NCBI GenBank assembly: GCA_914767885.1 | Contig: CAJZBQ010000005.1 | Span: 186,001 to 250,000 of the forward strand | Origin: Blepharisma stoltei | Taxonomy: Eukaryota; Ciliophora; Heterotrichea; Heterotrichida; Blepharismidae | Direction of reading: 5' to 3' | Length of the DNA: 64,000 nt | Part shown: in pieces, positions 43,541-54,113 of the stretch | How the letters are laid out: each line of letters begins with the position of its first letter | Position numbering within the stretch: the first letter of the stretch is position 1 | The notes under the pieces: generated by a model | What the model saw: the letters and a program-made list of their open reading frames with translations, nothing else | Databases searched by the model: none | Told to the model about the DNA's origin: nothing | Position numbers and translations under genes: made by a program

Positions 43541-45140
43541 TTACTCACTATCACTGCTACTGTCTGTACTTTCCCCTGTTTCATAATCTGTTTCCTCTTC
43601 TTCTCCTTCTAAGTCTTCTTCATTAAAATCCTCTTCATCAAATACTTCTTCGAAATCTCCTGCATTTAGCCTTGGATCTATTATTGCTCCTCTATCACTA
43701 TATTTCAGCCGCAACTCTTTATCTAATTCTTCTAGGTTTTGCAAATTTTCTCCCTCAGCTTCGATTTTTTTTTCTTTTTCCTGGATCTTTTTTGAGGTTT
43801 TACTTTCTGGTAAAGGCTTTGTGTATTTTTCAATCATTTTTTTAGGTATGGAGTATTCTGCTTGCTTACTCTTTTTTAATTTATAAATTAATAATTATTC
43901 AGTAATTTTTATGATTAAAAACAATTAAAAATCTCCAAGGCAAAAGTTTTTTAATTCTCAGAAAGCTAGCAACATTGGCAATCTCATTAACAAAATCTCT
44001 GTCATTTAGCTCATGGCCTATTTTCATTAAATTTACACAAGTGTAAATAGACGGAGTGCAGCCGTCTTTTTTCATATAATCTATAATGCTTTTAAGGTTT
44101 CTAATTCCAAGATCTTTGCATAAGCTGCCAATGAAAAAATCGTATAAAGCTGCATCAAAAGAAATTCCATAAACTTTGGCCTGGTAGAACAAGTTTGTAG
44201 CCATATCAAGGTTTTTTTGCTTTATAGAAGCCTCAAGAGCAGCAGTGTATTCTAATTCTGATGGCTCTTTGCCAAGAGATGGCATCATTTGGACGAGCTT
44301 ATATGCTTCATCATGCCTACCGATATTGCTTAACCCCCAAGCCAGCGAAGTAATGAGGTCAGGGTCTTCTATTTTTCTTTCTTTTTCTAGCTGAGTGTAT
44401 GCTTTATATCATTCCTTTTTCAAGACCAAGTCCTTCATGCTTGAAAATGCCCTGATACATCTTTTCGCTAACTCCCCCCCATATTTGATCGAACGACTCA
44501 CCATCGTTCGATCAAGGATGGGGGTTTAAAAAAAAATTTTCGAAAAAAATTTATATATAAAATAAAATATATATATATATATTGTTTTATTTACTTTTAA
44601 ATAAGAGGGTTAAGAGTATTTAATAATTATTTTTAAAGCAAAAAATTGAATTAATTTCATAAAATATCAATTTTTAATATTTTGATTTATTAGCCACCCT
44701 TTTAAACTGTATAAATTTTAATTTGTTCCTTACTGAATTATATTTTTTTTTTTTTTTAAATTTTAAAGAATCTCTATTTTTTAGATTATTGAGTTTTTAA
44801 GCCTAGGTTGATGGCTAAATCACTTCGGATGGTTGATTCCGCAGCTTTCTGTCGTCTCAAAGCTCTGAAAACAACTTCATTAGTTACATCTTCCCATTTG
44901 ATAAATGATGGCTAAATCACTTCGGATGGTTGATTCCGCAGCTTTCTGTCGTCTCAAAGCTCTGAAAACAACTTCATTAGGTACATCTTCCCAAGCTTTT
45001 GATAAATAATATAATTCTATATATATAAAAATTTGCATGATATGAAAATCGTTCGATCAAGGATGGGGGATAATTACCCCAATTTTTAGGAATTTTTACA
45101 GTCAATCGTTCGATCAAGGATGGGGGGGGAGTAAAAACAT
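43541..45140 (-). CDS. Mitochondrial PPR-like protein
   Basis: About 295 aa after removing a 663-bp MITE and a 49-bp IES. MFLAKRCIRAFSSMKDLV is a good mitochondrial presequence. Helical pairs such as LEYTAALEASIKQKNLDMAT, LFYQAKVYGISFDAALYDFF and YTCVNLMKIGHELNDRDFVN resemble pentatricopeptide repeats. The end is very acidic (EEDFNEEDLEGEEEETD), and its joining to the PPR part (LPWRFL-KKSKQAEYSIPKK) is supported by frame. Such proteins often bind organelle RNA or belong to the mitoribosome. The MITE lies just after codon 3. Confidence 0.72.
43879..43927 (-). other. Short TA-bounded IES, 49 bp
   Basis: TA 43877-43878 and TA 43926-43927. Removal extends the PPR-like frame through LPWRFLKKSKQAEYS, and without it the frame stops 3' of LPWRFL. 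Confidence 0.75.
44472..45134. mobile_element. Family-3 MITE with internal duplication
   Basis: This 663-bp element is flanked by TAA (44469-44471 and 45132-45134), with family-3 termini. It is about 100 bp longer than its relatives because a 97-bp core segment (from 44810) is tandemly repeated (from 44907). Confidence 0.9.
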
Positions 45141-45343
45141 TTTAATATTAAAATATGGGAATTTTTAGAAAAATTATTTATTTAAAATAATAAAAATATT
45201 TTTTAACTAGTTCTAATTTGTTAATTAAATATCTAAAATTTCAATGAAAACTAAGAAGGGTTCTCATAAAATATAACTTGGTCAACTAAATAGAGATTAT
45301 TAACTGCATTTTTTCCAAAATTTCTTTCAACTTCTCCATATAT

Positions 45344-47170
45344 CTATTTATTTTTTACCACATCATCAGGGACTTTCATATCTCTCCTGCTCTTCAAAAA
45401 CCTATAAATCCTCTCAAAAAAATTAGCCCCTAAAGCTTCAATAGCTCTTTGTCTATGAATTGAGGATATATCTTCTGACATCATAGAGCTGCTGGCACTT
45501 AAAGTGTTTCTTAAGCTAATATCTTCTTCAATTTCTTCCTTTATATTTTCATGTTCTTCAGTATCCTAATTATAAAATACACTTTCAAAATCATCCTCAT
45601 ATTCTTCAGTAGCGTTGCTGTCTATAAGTGGATTTGTGGAGTAGCTAAAAATCTCATGGTCTTCTTGCAGAGGGTAAACACTTATATCTTAATCTTAATT
45701 AATCTATTCTTGTTACGCATAGCATTGGGGAATTACCACTTAGAGACCATCCTAGGTAATTGAAGGAGCAATATTGCTCACTTAGAAAGTGAATACCCTT
45801 GATCAATGAGATGACGGATTATAGCACTTATATCACTTTCTACAAGGTCTAAAGGGTTAAAATCAGAAATATTTTCTGATACCCTAGAATCAGGATGATG
45901 GAATAATTTTAATGAGTCATTTTCTGTACTTGTGCTACTAGGTCTTGACGATAAAGCCTTTTTTTCAGCTTCTTCTCTTTTCCGCCGCCTTACTCCCCCT
46001 CTGTGAGCAAGCAAGTTTATTGGAAAAATCCTATTTTGGTTAAAAATCCATCCTAAGTGAGCGATTTTTTTTATATCGATATATAAGTGATAATTATTAT
46101 GAAATCTCTTGCCAGTTCAGTTTAATTTTTAAGCAGCTTGCATTTAAAAACATAAATTTTACAAATTAAATAAATATTTGCTTTCCAATTTTGAGAATTG
46201 CGATTTTTTTAAAATTTTCAAAAAAAACTTTTACTATATAAATTTTTAAAAAAAAATTCCCTCCGCAAGCGAGAAATATTTTTGTTCATGGAGGGGGAGT
46301 TAGTCTTTCTGTTGGAGTTTCGAATCTTTCTACTGATTTTTCCACATTTATGGTCCAATTGTACTCTTGGATATATTTAAAAAAAATTGGAAGATTCAAG
46401 ACAGCCGCCAAGCTTGCACGAGCGCTCATGTCTTTTACAAGCATCGATTTAATTGCAAACCCAAGCTCATTCGGTAAATCAGCATCAAGTGGATCAGGTG
46501 GTTCATTTAAAATTTTTGTAATTAAAGTCAGCAAGTTATTTGCTACAAAAGGAAATCTCAAATTGCAAAGCTCATATAACAAGCACCCCAACGACCAAAT
46601 ATCGCTTTTATTTGTATAAGGCTTATTCTGGCACACTTCAGGGCTCATATAATAGGGTGTCCCCACAACTGTGCAAGCTACATCATTGGTATGTTCAAGC
46701 ATTTTAGAAATTCCAAAGTCTCCTATTTTGACTACCAGATCTTTGGTTAAATAAATATTAGAAGCCTTAATATCCCTATGCAGAATCCTTTGCTTATGTA
46801 AATACTGCAGCGAGCATGCTACTTGGACAAATCATGAAATAATCTGTGGGATAGGAATTTGCATATTTCTTTCCTTATGACTTTTTATTTGGTGGGCCAG
46901 ATCTCCACCTTCGCAGTACTCCATAACAATAATAAGCTCATTGTTTTCGACAAAGCTTTCAATATATTGGACTATATTGGGGTGATGCAATCAATGCAGT
47001 ACTTTGGCTTCTTGGTATGAGTATTGGATTTCTTTGGCGTCTAGACCCATTAAACAGATTTTTTTAGCTGCATAGATGTCATTGGTGACCTTGTGCTGCA
47101 CTCGATAGACACTTCGGAATTCAGTCCTGCCAATTGGCTCGAGTTCTTGATATTTGGAAGTAAAAGACAT
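45344..47170 (-). CDS. NEK-like Ser/Thr protein kinase
   Basis: About 470 aa after removing a MITE, an IES of about 89-98 bp and a 15-nt intron. Kinase landmarks are AAKKI (VAIK-type Lys), [44 protein letters not shown] and [13 protein letters not shown], all characteristic of NIMA-related kinases. The Gly-rich loop is degenerate (GRTEFRSV in place of GxGxFGxV). The tail is Ser/Glu-rich. NEKs are expanded in ciliates and act on cilia and the cortex. The MITE splits ERL from [10 protein letters not shown]. Confidence 0.87.
45566..45580 (-). other. 15-nt spliceosomal intron
   Basis: GTATTTTATAATTAG contains an in-frame TAG, lies between codons, and its removal joins DDFES to [11 protein letters not shown]. 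Confidence 0.82.
45685..45784 (-). other. Probable IES in the kinase tail
   Basis: The frame changes between GYSLS and [11 protein letters not shown]. Removal of 89 bp (TA 45683-45684 to 45772-45773) or 98 bp (TA 45685-45686 to 45783-45784) both close the frame, so the exact edges are open. Confidence 0.5.
45993..46302. mobile_element. Family-1 MITE in the kinase gene
   Basis: This 310-bp element is flanked by TTA (45990-45992 and 46300-46302), with ends CTCCCCCTCTGTGAGC and TTCATGGAGGGGGAG. Confidence 0.88.
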
Positions 47171-47188
47171 ATTTTAAATAAATTAGGA

Positions 47189-48933
47189 TTAAAATAGCTT
47201 CTGTTTCAGGATGGCTTGTTGCTTTCTTTTAAGCTCGTATAGATCGTCATTTTTCTTTTCCATGTCCGATGCTAGGGTTGATAGTTCTTTTCTTAGAGTC
47301 CCAAGGTCTCCAGTGGCTTCTTGAGAATGCTGAAGCAGTCTTTTGTATTTGAGGTTTAAATTAGAAATTTCTTGTTCGACTTCTTCTATTTCGGCTTGGT
47401 GATCTTCTTCTTTGTCAGGTTTATCAACGACTATTTGAGATAGACTTCTTTCTACTAACGCCTCTATAATGAGCAACCAAAATTACTGGAAAATATAAAA
47501 ATTGGCTCTTGCATGATGAAAAATGTTTTTAATAAAAAAAATTTTAGTATAAAATATTTTTTGGTATTATTATAATGCAGTCTCTACAGATTCTGTTACA
47601 TTTTAAGCAAATTGCAATCTAAAAAAAGTTATATTCTTGAGCAAATTGGTGTTTTTGAATTTCATAAAAATAATTAGCCTCTCTGAGCAAAAATTTTGAT
47701 CTCTAACAGGGAAGGGTAAGGATTTTTTTTGAGTACCACGCTTTGCTGATCTGCTTGGCTCAGATAAAAGAGATTTTGAGTAAGGTGTAGGGGATTTTGA
47801 TTTTAATGTAACTGATAATTTCGGATTTTTATTTGTTTTTCTTGGAACTCTTTTATGAGAAAGCACTGAATCGTCTGCTGGTTTCGTTTTTATAAGTTCT
47901 AATCTAGAGTCCTCAGAAATTTTATTGCCCGCTTGCAGATCTTGATTTTCTTTTTTTAAATACTCAATCTGCTGAGCTTGATTTGTATTTTGCTCTTTCA
48001 AACTTTTTACCTTGATTTCTAATTCTTTCGCTTTTTGAGAAAACTCTTGATTCTGTCGTCTCAACTCACTCTCAATGATTTCAAAATTTTTTTGAAGATT
48101 TGACCTTTGGGAGCTTGAATTTTCTCTTAAATACTGGACTTCAGATTTCAGCCCACTTGAAATCCTTTTTTCCTGAGCTAATTCTTCAATAGCCAAGCTT
48201 TTATGCTTTTCCGAATTAATAAACTATTTTCTGCTTATCATTATTAAAAATGTTTATATTCATTATAAGTAATTATATCTCTCTCAGCCTTTTCTAAAGC
48301 AAGTTTCAGATTTTTTTCTTCATTTGACTTTCCTACTAGCTGCTTCTGCAGATGTTCCATCTGAAGTGCATTATTTTCTTTATCAATCACATATTGGTCA
48401 ACATTCCTTTTAATTTCGTTTTCACAGTGCCTAATTTGTGTTTCCTTGATTTTTAATTGTTCTTCTAGTACTAAAACTCTTTGCAGGTGCTTTCTAAGCT
48501 CTTCTTCAAGCTCAATAACTCTGTTTTGCATACTTTTGTCCTTTATACTGGCTTGCTTTAATTCTTCAATGCATCTGGTTTGCCATTGTTCACGGTCTTT
48601 TTGGCCTTTTGTTTCAGCGAAAATAAGCCTTTCTTTTAAGTCAGAATTTTCGTTTTCAAGCAGACGGACTTTGTCTTGGAGAGCTCTCATTGCGCCTGCA
48701 AAGGATTTCGAAGATGCTTCTATTGGGGGCGATTTTTGAGGCCGTGAGAGCGGGCTCTGTGATTGATGGGAAGAAAACTGAGGGGAGTCTTTAGGACTGG
48801 CTTGCCCTCTTACGATATCTTCTAGCTCTTTAGTAGAAAGATCTTTTACGCTGATTTGTCTGTATGAATCAGTGGGGTACTCTTTTGTTCCTGGATTTTT
48901 CTGAGTTAAAATATCGTAATCATACTCATACAT
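47189..48933 (-). CDS. Long coiled-coil protein, cytoskeletal/centrosomal type
   Basis: About 476 aa after removing a 53-bp IES and a decayed MITE. The N-terminus is disordered and Ser/Pro-rich (SHQSQSPLSRPQKSPP), then almost continuous coiled coil (ALQDKVRLLENENSDLKERL, VIELEEELRKHLQRVLVLEE, EIEEVEQEISNLNLKYKRLL). A basic Ser-rich linker (KRVPRKTNKNPKLSVT) interrupts it. No catalytic domain. Basal-body or cortical scaffolding is plausible but inferred from composition only. Confidence 0.72.
47459..47719. mobile_element. Strongly decayed family-1 MITE
   Basis: Read on the minus strand it starts TTACCCTTCCCTGTTAGAGA, then GCTCAGAGAGGCTAATTATTTT, and ends GTTGCTCATTATAGAGGCGTTA. All are recognisable mutants of family-1 termini. 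TAA/TTA lies at 47456-47458 and 47717-47719. Removal gives TQKKSL-VERSLSQIVVD. A misleading frame reads into its left end. Confidence 0.7.
48204..48256 (-). other. Short TA-bounded IES, 53 bp
   Basis: TA 48202-48203 and TA 48255-48256 with ATAAA at both edges. Removal gives DIITYNEYK-SLAIEELAQEK within the coiled coil. Confidence 0.75.
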
Positions 48934-48979
48934 TTAAATTATTTAACTAAAAACGCTTTATTTATTATAATTTTTCTTA

Positions 48980-49363
48980 CTCCCCCCCCCCTCCGTGAGC
49001 GAACAAAACCATTAGAAAAATCGCCATTTTTTGACCAAAAACCCACCCTCCGTGAGTGAACAAAAATTTTTTTAATAGAAAAAATTTTAATGGAAAAAAA
49101 TTTTGATATATAAGTGATAATTAGTATAATGAAATCTAGAGCTAATTCTGTTTAATTTTAAACAAATTGCGTTTTAAAACATAAATTTTGCAAATTAAAT
49201 TAATATTTGCTTCCCAATTTTTGCAAATTAGGATTTTTTTAAATTTCGAAAAAAAATATTTTTTATAAAATTTATATATAAATTTTTTTTAAAAAAAAAA
49301 TTAACCCCCCTCCGTGAGCGAACAAAAAAATTTTGTTCGCTCACGGAGGGGGGGGGGGAGTTA
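48980..49363. mobile_element. Family-1 MITE, young copy
   Basis: This 384-bp element is flanked by TTA (48977-48979 and 49361-49363) and lies between the coiled-coil gene and the next gene. It is nearly identical to the SAM50 copy (28604-28995). Confidence 0.9.
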
Positions 49364-49427
49364 GTAATAAAGAATAAATTGTAAAAATAACTATTTATTA
49401 TAAAGCACTTATCTTTATATAAAAGCA

Positions 49428-50199
49428 TTAACCAAATAATTCTTTAGTGATAAGATTTTTAGCTGCATTGTGAAAAGGAGACCTATCACGTGTCGGTGTT
49501 TTGCTTGAAGCAGATGAGTAATCAAGTTTCGAGTTTAGCATATTAATATCATAACGATGATTTTCCTGATGCTTTAAAATCTGTTTAGAAACGTCACGTC
49601 TGAACCGAGAAGGGCTTAGTGATGCAGAATCTTTTGCGTTTATTTTGAAGCCATTTGAATGTGTTGCAAATGGCTCATTATTACTTGAAGCTTGAAGGCT
49701 CTTATCATTTTGTGAATTATTTGTGAAATTTGAACTGCTGTCTATTCTTGATAGCTTGTTATTATTTATTGTTGGCATATTGTTATTGCTTCTGATAATT
49801 CTAATCTTTCTAACAGGTTTTAATCCAGTAGGACTAGCTTCCTCCCTAATATTATTTAACTGATTTTCATTCTTTTCATATACAGATTTACTCCCAAAAT
49901 AGGAATTTGATATTCAGCTTCCTGTCTCATTATAATAATTGCCCGAGGATGGCGCTATCTTAGCGCCATCCTCGGGCAATTTCTATATCTTGCAATTGGG
50001 GCAAAAACTTTGGTTCTTCATAAAGATAATTAAATCTTGACCGAATTGGCGTCAAATTTGAATTTGGAGTAGAGGCAGCAATATAATGAACGTTTCTCTC
50101 TGGATACATCTTTCTTCCAAACCTATTTTCTCGAAAACCCTATATCTCTTTTACAATTTCCATCTCTGGGTCAAGAGGCATAAAAATTTTTTTATTCAT
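49428..50199 (-). CDS. Disordered Ser/Asn-rich protein with intron and hairpin IES
   Basis: About 233 aa, from MNKKIFMPLDPEMEI to KNLITKELFG, after removing a 15-nt intron and a 55-bp IES. Short motifs such as GFRENRFGRKMYPERNVHYI and SPSRFRRDVSKQI stand in low-complexity sequence. No domain is recognised. Confidence 0.6.
49933..49987 (-). other. Foldback IES, 55 bp
   Basis: TA 49931-49932 and TA 49986-49987 bound a 55-bp segment, 45 bp of which (49937-49981) form a perfect 21-bp hairpin with a 3-nt loop (AATTGCCCGAGGATGGCGC.. and its complement). Removal gives LQD-NETGSWISNSYFGS and corrects the frame. Confidence 0.82.
50140..50154 (-). other. 15-nt spliceosomal intron
   Basis: GTAAAAGAGATATAG contains TAG in frame. 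Removal joins DPEMEI to GFRENRFGRK. Confidence 0.85.
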
Positions 50200-50617
50200 G
50201 ATTTCTATTTATTTTCATTTATTTACTTCTTCCATATATATTGAAACAAATTATTGATTCTCATATATGGTGATAAGGGGAAAAAAAAAATTAAATAGTG
50301 TTTTTATGAAAAATAGACTTATGATATTTTGATAAAAATTGATCTAATTACACTCCTTAAAAATAGAATAATTTATAAGCTTTCTATTTTTTCGGCATAA
50401 AATTGGGTATTAAAAATTAATTTTACACAAAATATTATTTTTAAAATAGTGACAAAAAATGGAGATTTACCTATATTTTGTTCAAATTCAATTGGAGGAG
50501 TAAAGAGAAAGTTGCATACACAGATGATGACATCATAAATAATGTCAACAATAACTAATTAAATCGAAATTTCTCTACATTTTTTGAGGTTGTTATTACT
50601 TCGTATAATAATAAATT
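50200..50617. other. Intergenic region with MITE remnant
   Basis: The left half and centre (about 50270-50503) look like a decayed family-2 MITE: AAAAAATGGAGATTTACC, TATTTTGTTCAAATTCAATT and GGAGGAGTAA near the right end. The rest is AT-rich with no visible feature. Confidence 0.45.
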
Positions 50618-51160
50618 ATGAGCTGAATATTTAACACTATTTTGCCTTCTTGTTGCACTCGAAGGGAGGCAAATAGACAAGCAAATGAGTGTGTATCTCC
50701 AACGAAGTCAGACGAACAGAACGATATAATAAAACTTGATATCATTAGCGAGAGTAACTTCAAAGATTCCAGTGATGACTTATACCGACATTCAAAATCT
50801 TTTGATGAACCAAGAGAATGCGACCAAGAAGAAAAAATCCAGTCCGAATTTTTAAAAAATTGGGAAATTGAGACACCTGAGACCGCTGATAAGCTTACGA
50901 GGCAAAGCTCGATTACATCTATCAGCAGTATAGATAATGCATGCCACGTTTTAGAACAGTTTAAATGCGTGGAATGTAACCAAGCCGCACAGGGATTTTG
51001 CTTTGGATGTAGGAATTTACGATATTGTAGGTCTTGCTATGAAAAAGCTCATAAAGGGGAGCAGGAAAATCATAGATTTTGTGCATACGCAAAAAAGAAA
51101 TTTACTTCTACGTCAAATGCACTTCGTGCATTGGCAATGCTAAGTTATAAGAAAAATTAA
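50618..51160 (+). CDS. B-box zinc-finger protein
   Basis: 180 aa, starting MSWIFNTILPSCCTRREANR, with UGA as Trp at codon 3. The C-terminal B-box-like zinc finger (CVECNQAAQGFCFGCRNLRY, then CRSCYEKAHKGEQENHRFC) has C-x2-C, C-x2-C, C-x2-C and His pairs. The N-terminal two-thirds is polar and probably disordered. A decayed duplicate follows at 51455. Confidence 0.7.
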
Positions 51161-51454
51161 GCTTAACTAAATTTAATATTGTAGTTCTATGTGAGAGTGA
51201 CTTTAAATAGTAAGGTAGTTATCATTTTTGAGCAGTTAAGTAAATCAGAAGCAGTGAGAATCGAGTTTAAAAGTATTTAGATATAGAATTAATAGGAGAA
51301 ATTTAAGTCAAGCCTCTCTTTATGGATTTCACCCCAACCCAACTATATGTATACAATCCTTGCAATAATTTCCTAAATAGAATTTGCATATGCAAATGAT
51401 AAATCACAAATTAATCAGCAATCACTAACAAGATTTGGAAACTCTCTATATTTT

Positions 51455-52575
51455 ATGAGTTGAATATTTAATACTATTTTCTTGTATTGTTGCACAAGAA
51501 TGGAGGCAAATCGGCAGAGAAGCGAATATGTAACGCCAACCAAATTAAAAAATTAGATATATTATATTTAACATCAAAATGCAGGTTTCTTGCTGTTACA
51601 GCTGCCTCTGCAGCACAATTAAGCATTTAAGCCATTAGTTGATAGTATAAACAAAAATTATGAATATAGAATAAGTTCCCTTATATTCAACATCAAATTA
51701 AATTTATTTGCAAATCCATCCAACCCATCAAAGTGTTGCATCTTGACTTCGCATACAATGGATAAACCAGTCTTTAATTTTGGACTTCAACAACTCTTTT
51801 TTGAGCTCAAGCTGCCTACCTGGATCCTTAATGCACTCTAATTGTCCCATTACTTGCCACCTGGAGTAGGAGGTAAATATTTACCTAGGTTTAAAATTCT
51901 GAAAGAGAAAAATCAATTGGCTCTTGCTCTGAGATAGCAGGATTAATCCATCCTGTGAAACATGTTATCATAATTAAAAAGGCAAAAAATATTGTTCTGT
52001 CAGGGGATCAGAAATTCAAAATTGCCATATTTTAATTATAACCAGCCAAATCAGAAGAACAGTGCTAAGCTTAATATAGCTGCAGAAAGCAGTTGGATCC
52101 CGATACAGGTGATTCTTACATGTCAGAAAAATTGGGCTGCCCTTTGATTGACCAAAAAAGGTTTGGCAGACTCATCCTTTTCAAGCTCTGCTTGGGAATC
52201 AAACATGGTTGAAGCCAGATCAGATCAATATAATTGGAAAAGCCTGATGATAGTCTAAAAAATAAATTCTCTATATCTTAAACGATTTTAAAAAATGGGA
52301 AATTGAGACACCTGATACTACTGATAAATTTAGTAGGCAAAGCTCAGTTACATCAATCAGGAGTGTAGATAATGCATACCGAGTTTTAGAACAGTTTAAA
52401 TGTGTGGAATGCAGCCAAGCCGCTCAGGGATTTTGCTTTGAATGTAGAAATTTACCATACTTTAAAGCTTGCTACGAAAGAGCTCATAAGGAGGAGCAGG
52501 GAAATCATAAGCTTTGTGCATAGCCAACGAAGAAATTTACTTCTGTGTCAAGTGCACTTTGTGCATTGATATTGC
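51455..52575 (+). pseudogene. Decayed tandem copy of the B-box gene
   Basis: MSWIFNTIFLYCCTRMEANR repeats the start of the upstream gene but hits TAG soon after. About 750 bp of unrelated sequence follow (51545-52290). The second half then resumes (KNWEIETPDTTDKFSRQSS-like to CVECSQAAQGFCFECRNLPY) with a zinc-ligand Cys lost (FKAC for CRSC) and a TAG near the end. The middle part includes CATATTTTAATTATAACC, perhaps a remnant of a SINE head. Confidence 0.7.
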
Positions 52576-54113
52576 TGAGCCGTATCATTTTAGAGCAGTT
52601 TTGAAAATTAGGAATATTTTAAATCAGCTTTAATTGCATTTGGATAGAAAATTAAATTGCTTGGAGAACACTAAGACTAATTAATAGTAGAAATTACTTT
52701 TGTATAAGTACTTTCGTAAGTTCTATAGCATTTTCGCAATATATTAATGATTTATTGGATTAATAGCTTAGAACTTAAGTGCATAACTTAAGTCATGCTT
52801 AGGTTTATGTTAAGGCATCTTTTTTTACTTACTTAATTATCTGGTGTTTAAGGTGTCTAGTGCCGCAGCCCAAAAGGGCCTATGGCAAAACTGATGACGT
52901 AGGCGAGCCATCTTGGCACGGGTCAGCCCCGTCCAAGCCTTCTAACAACTCCTGCTTCACCGGCCTTGCTGCACGTCTCACCCGGCGCGTTGCCGTCGCC
53001 CTTGTCGCTCGACTCAGCTCCTGCGCGTGTTCCGCCTAAGGGTCATCCTCCCGTGGGGATGTGCTGAGAGGTAAAAGCCCGAGATCTTGAGTGGACTGAG
53101 GAGTGGTTCCTTTGGTTATCCCCAAAGTTAAACCGCTATTGCTGTCCAGAAGTTCGCGAGTGAAAACCTAACCCTAATAATAAAATTCCATGAGGGAGAG
53201 AAAATTAGCAAAGCTAATTTCTCTCGAACCGAATGCCATTTTATTATTTATGTTAAGGCATCACTATTAAAATATGACTGTTGATAGGACATCACTATTA
53301 AAATATGGTTGTTTTAAGACCTTAGTTAAAAGAAAAATTCAAGTTCTGTGAAATGGGATACTAAACTCAAGTTATTAAACAAGAAAATGGCTCAAAAACA
53401 CTCATGCTTTCTAAAACAATTTTAATCGATAACAATCCTCTTGATTAAAGATCCTCAAACAACACTGGGTTATTCTCACTGAGACCAAATTGAAGGAGGT
53501 TTTCTTAATTGGTTTGCTATTTTAAACTATGTATTTTTCTTAATAATGTTATAAAAACAAAATAATCAGATTTTTTTCAATTAATTATTATTAAACATGA
53601 AGATCGAATATATATTTTATATAATTATATTTTCTAATTAACTATTCCTCTTAAAAGTTATTTTAAGCATTCAAGCTTTTTTGCTTCACTTTCTCCCTCT
53701 TTTGAATTATAACAAAAAATCCTATCCAGTTTTAAAAAAAATCATAAAATTAAAAAATTATAAATTGAACCTATGTTTTAAAGCCATAATTTATTTTATG
53801 AGGAACTAATTTAAAAAATAATATCCAACTTGCACTTTTTCCAAAATTACCCTACAAAAATTAGTATTTTCCTATAAAATTTTCCAATAAAATTTGTTCC
53901 AAATTAAAGGGAGGTCAATGCACCCAAAAAATGGAGATTCTCCTCATATTTTGTTCCAATTTAGGGTGTAAGAGTTATTTTATCCTTTTATAATATAACC
54001 CTATTGCATTCTCACTGAATTTCATAGACAAAAAATCATTACTCACAAGTAACATAATAATACTCAATTCAATATGAGCAATTTAATTAAAAATCATATG
54101 AAAATCTAATAAA
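52576..54113. other. Intergenic region with SINE and MITE remnant
   Basis: It holds the SINE at 52820-53246, a short direct repeat at 53258-53310 (two copies of CATCACTATTAAAATATG with a TGTT tail) and a decayed family-2 MITE at about 53690-53971 (CTCCCTCTTTTGAATTATAA to TTGTTCCAATTTAGGGTGTA). No gene is visible. Confidence 0.55.
52820..53246 (-). mobile_element. SINE-like retroelement, short variant
   Basis: This 427-bp GC-rich element is flanked by the perfect 16-bp repeat TTTATGTTAAGGCATC (52804-52819 and 53247-53262). On the minus strand it starts AAAATGGCATTCGGTTCGAG and ends AATTAAGTAAGTAAA, the tail type of the type A and B copies. It is intergenic. Confidence 0.85.

Noticed and set aside
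46003-46302. Small TIR elements as bacterial-type insertion sequences
   Set aside because: No transposase frame, eukaryotic context, TNA duplications and non-autonomous size fit MITEs.
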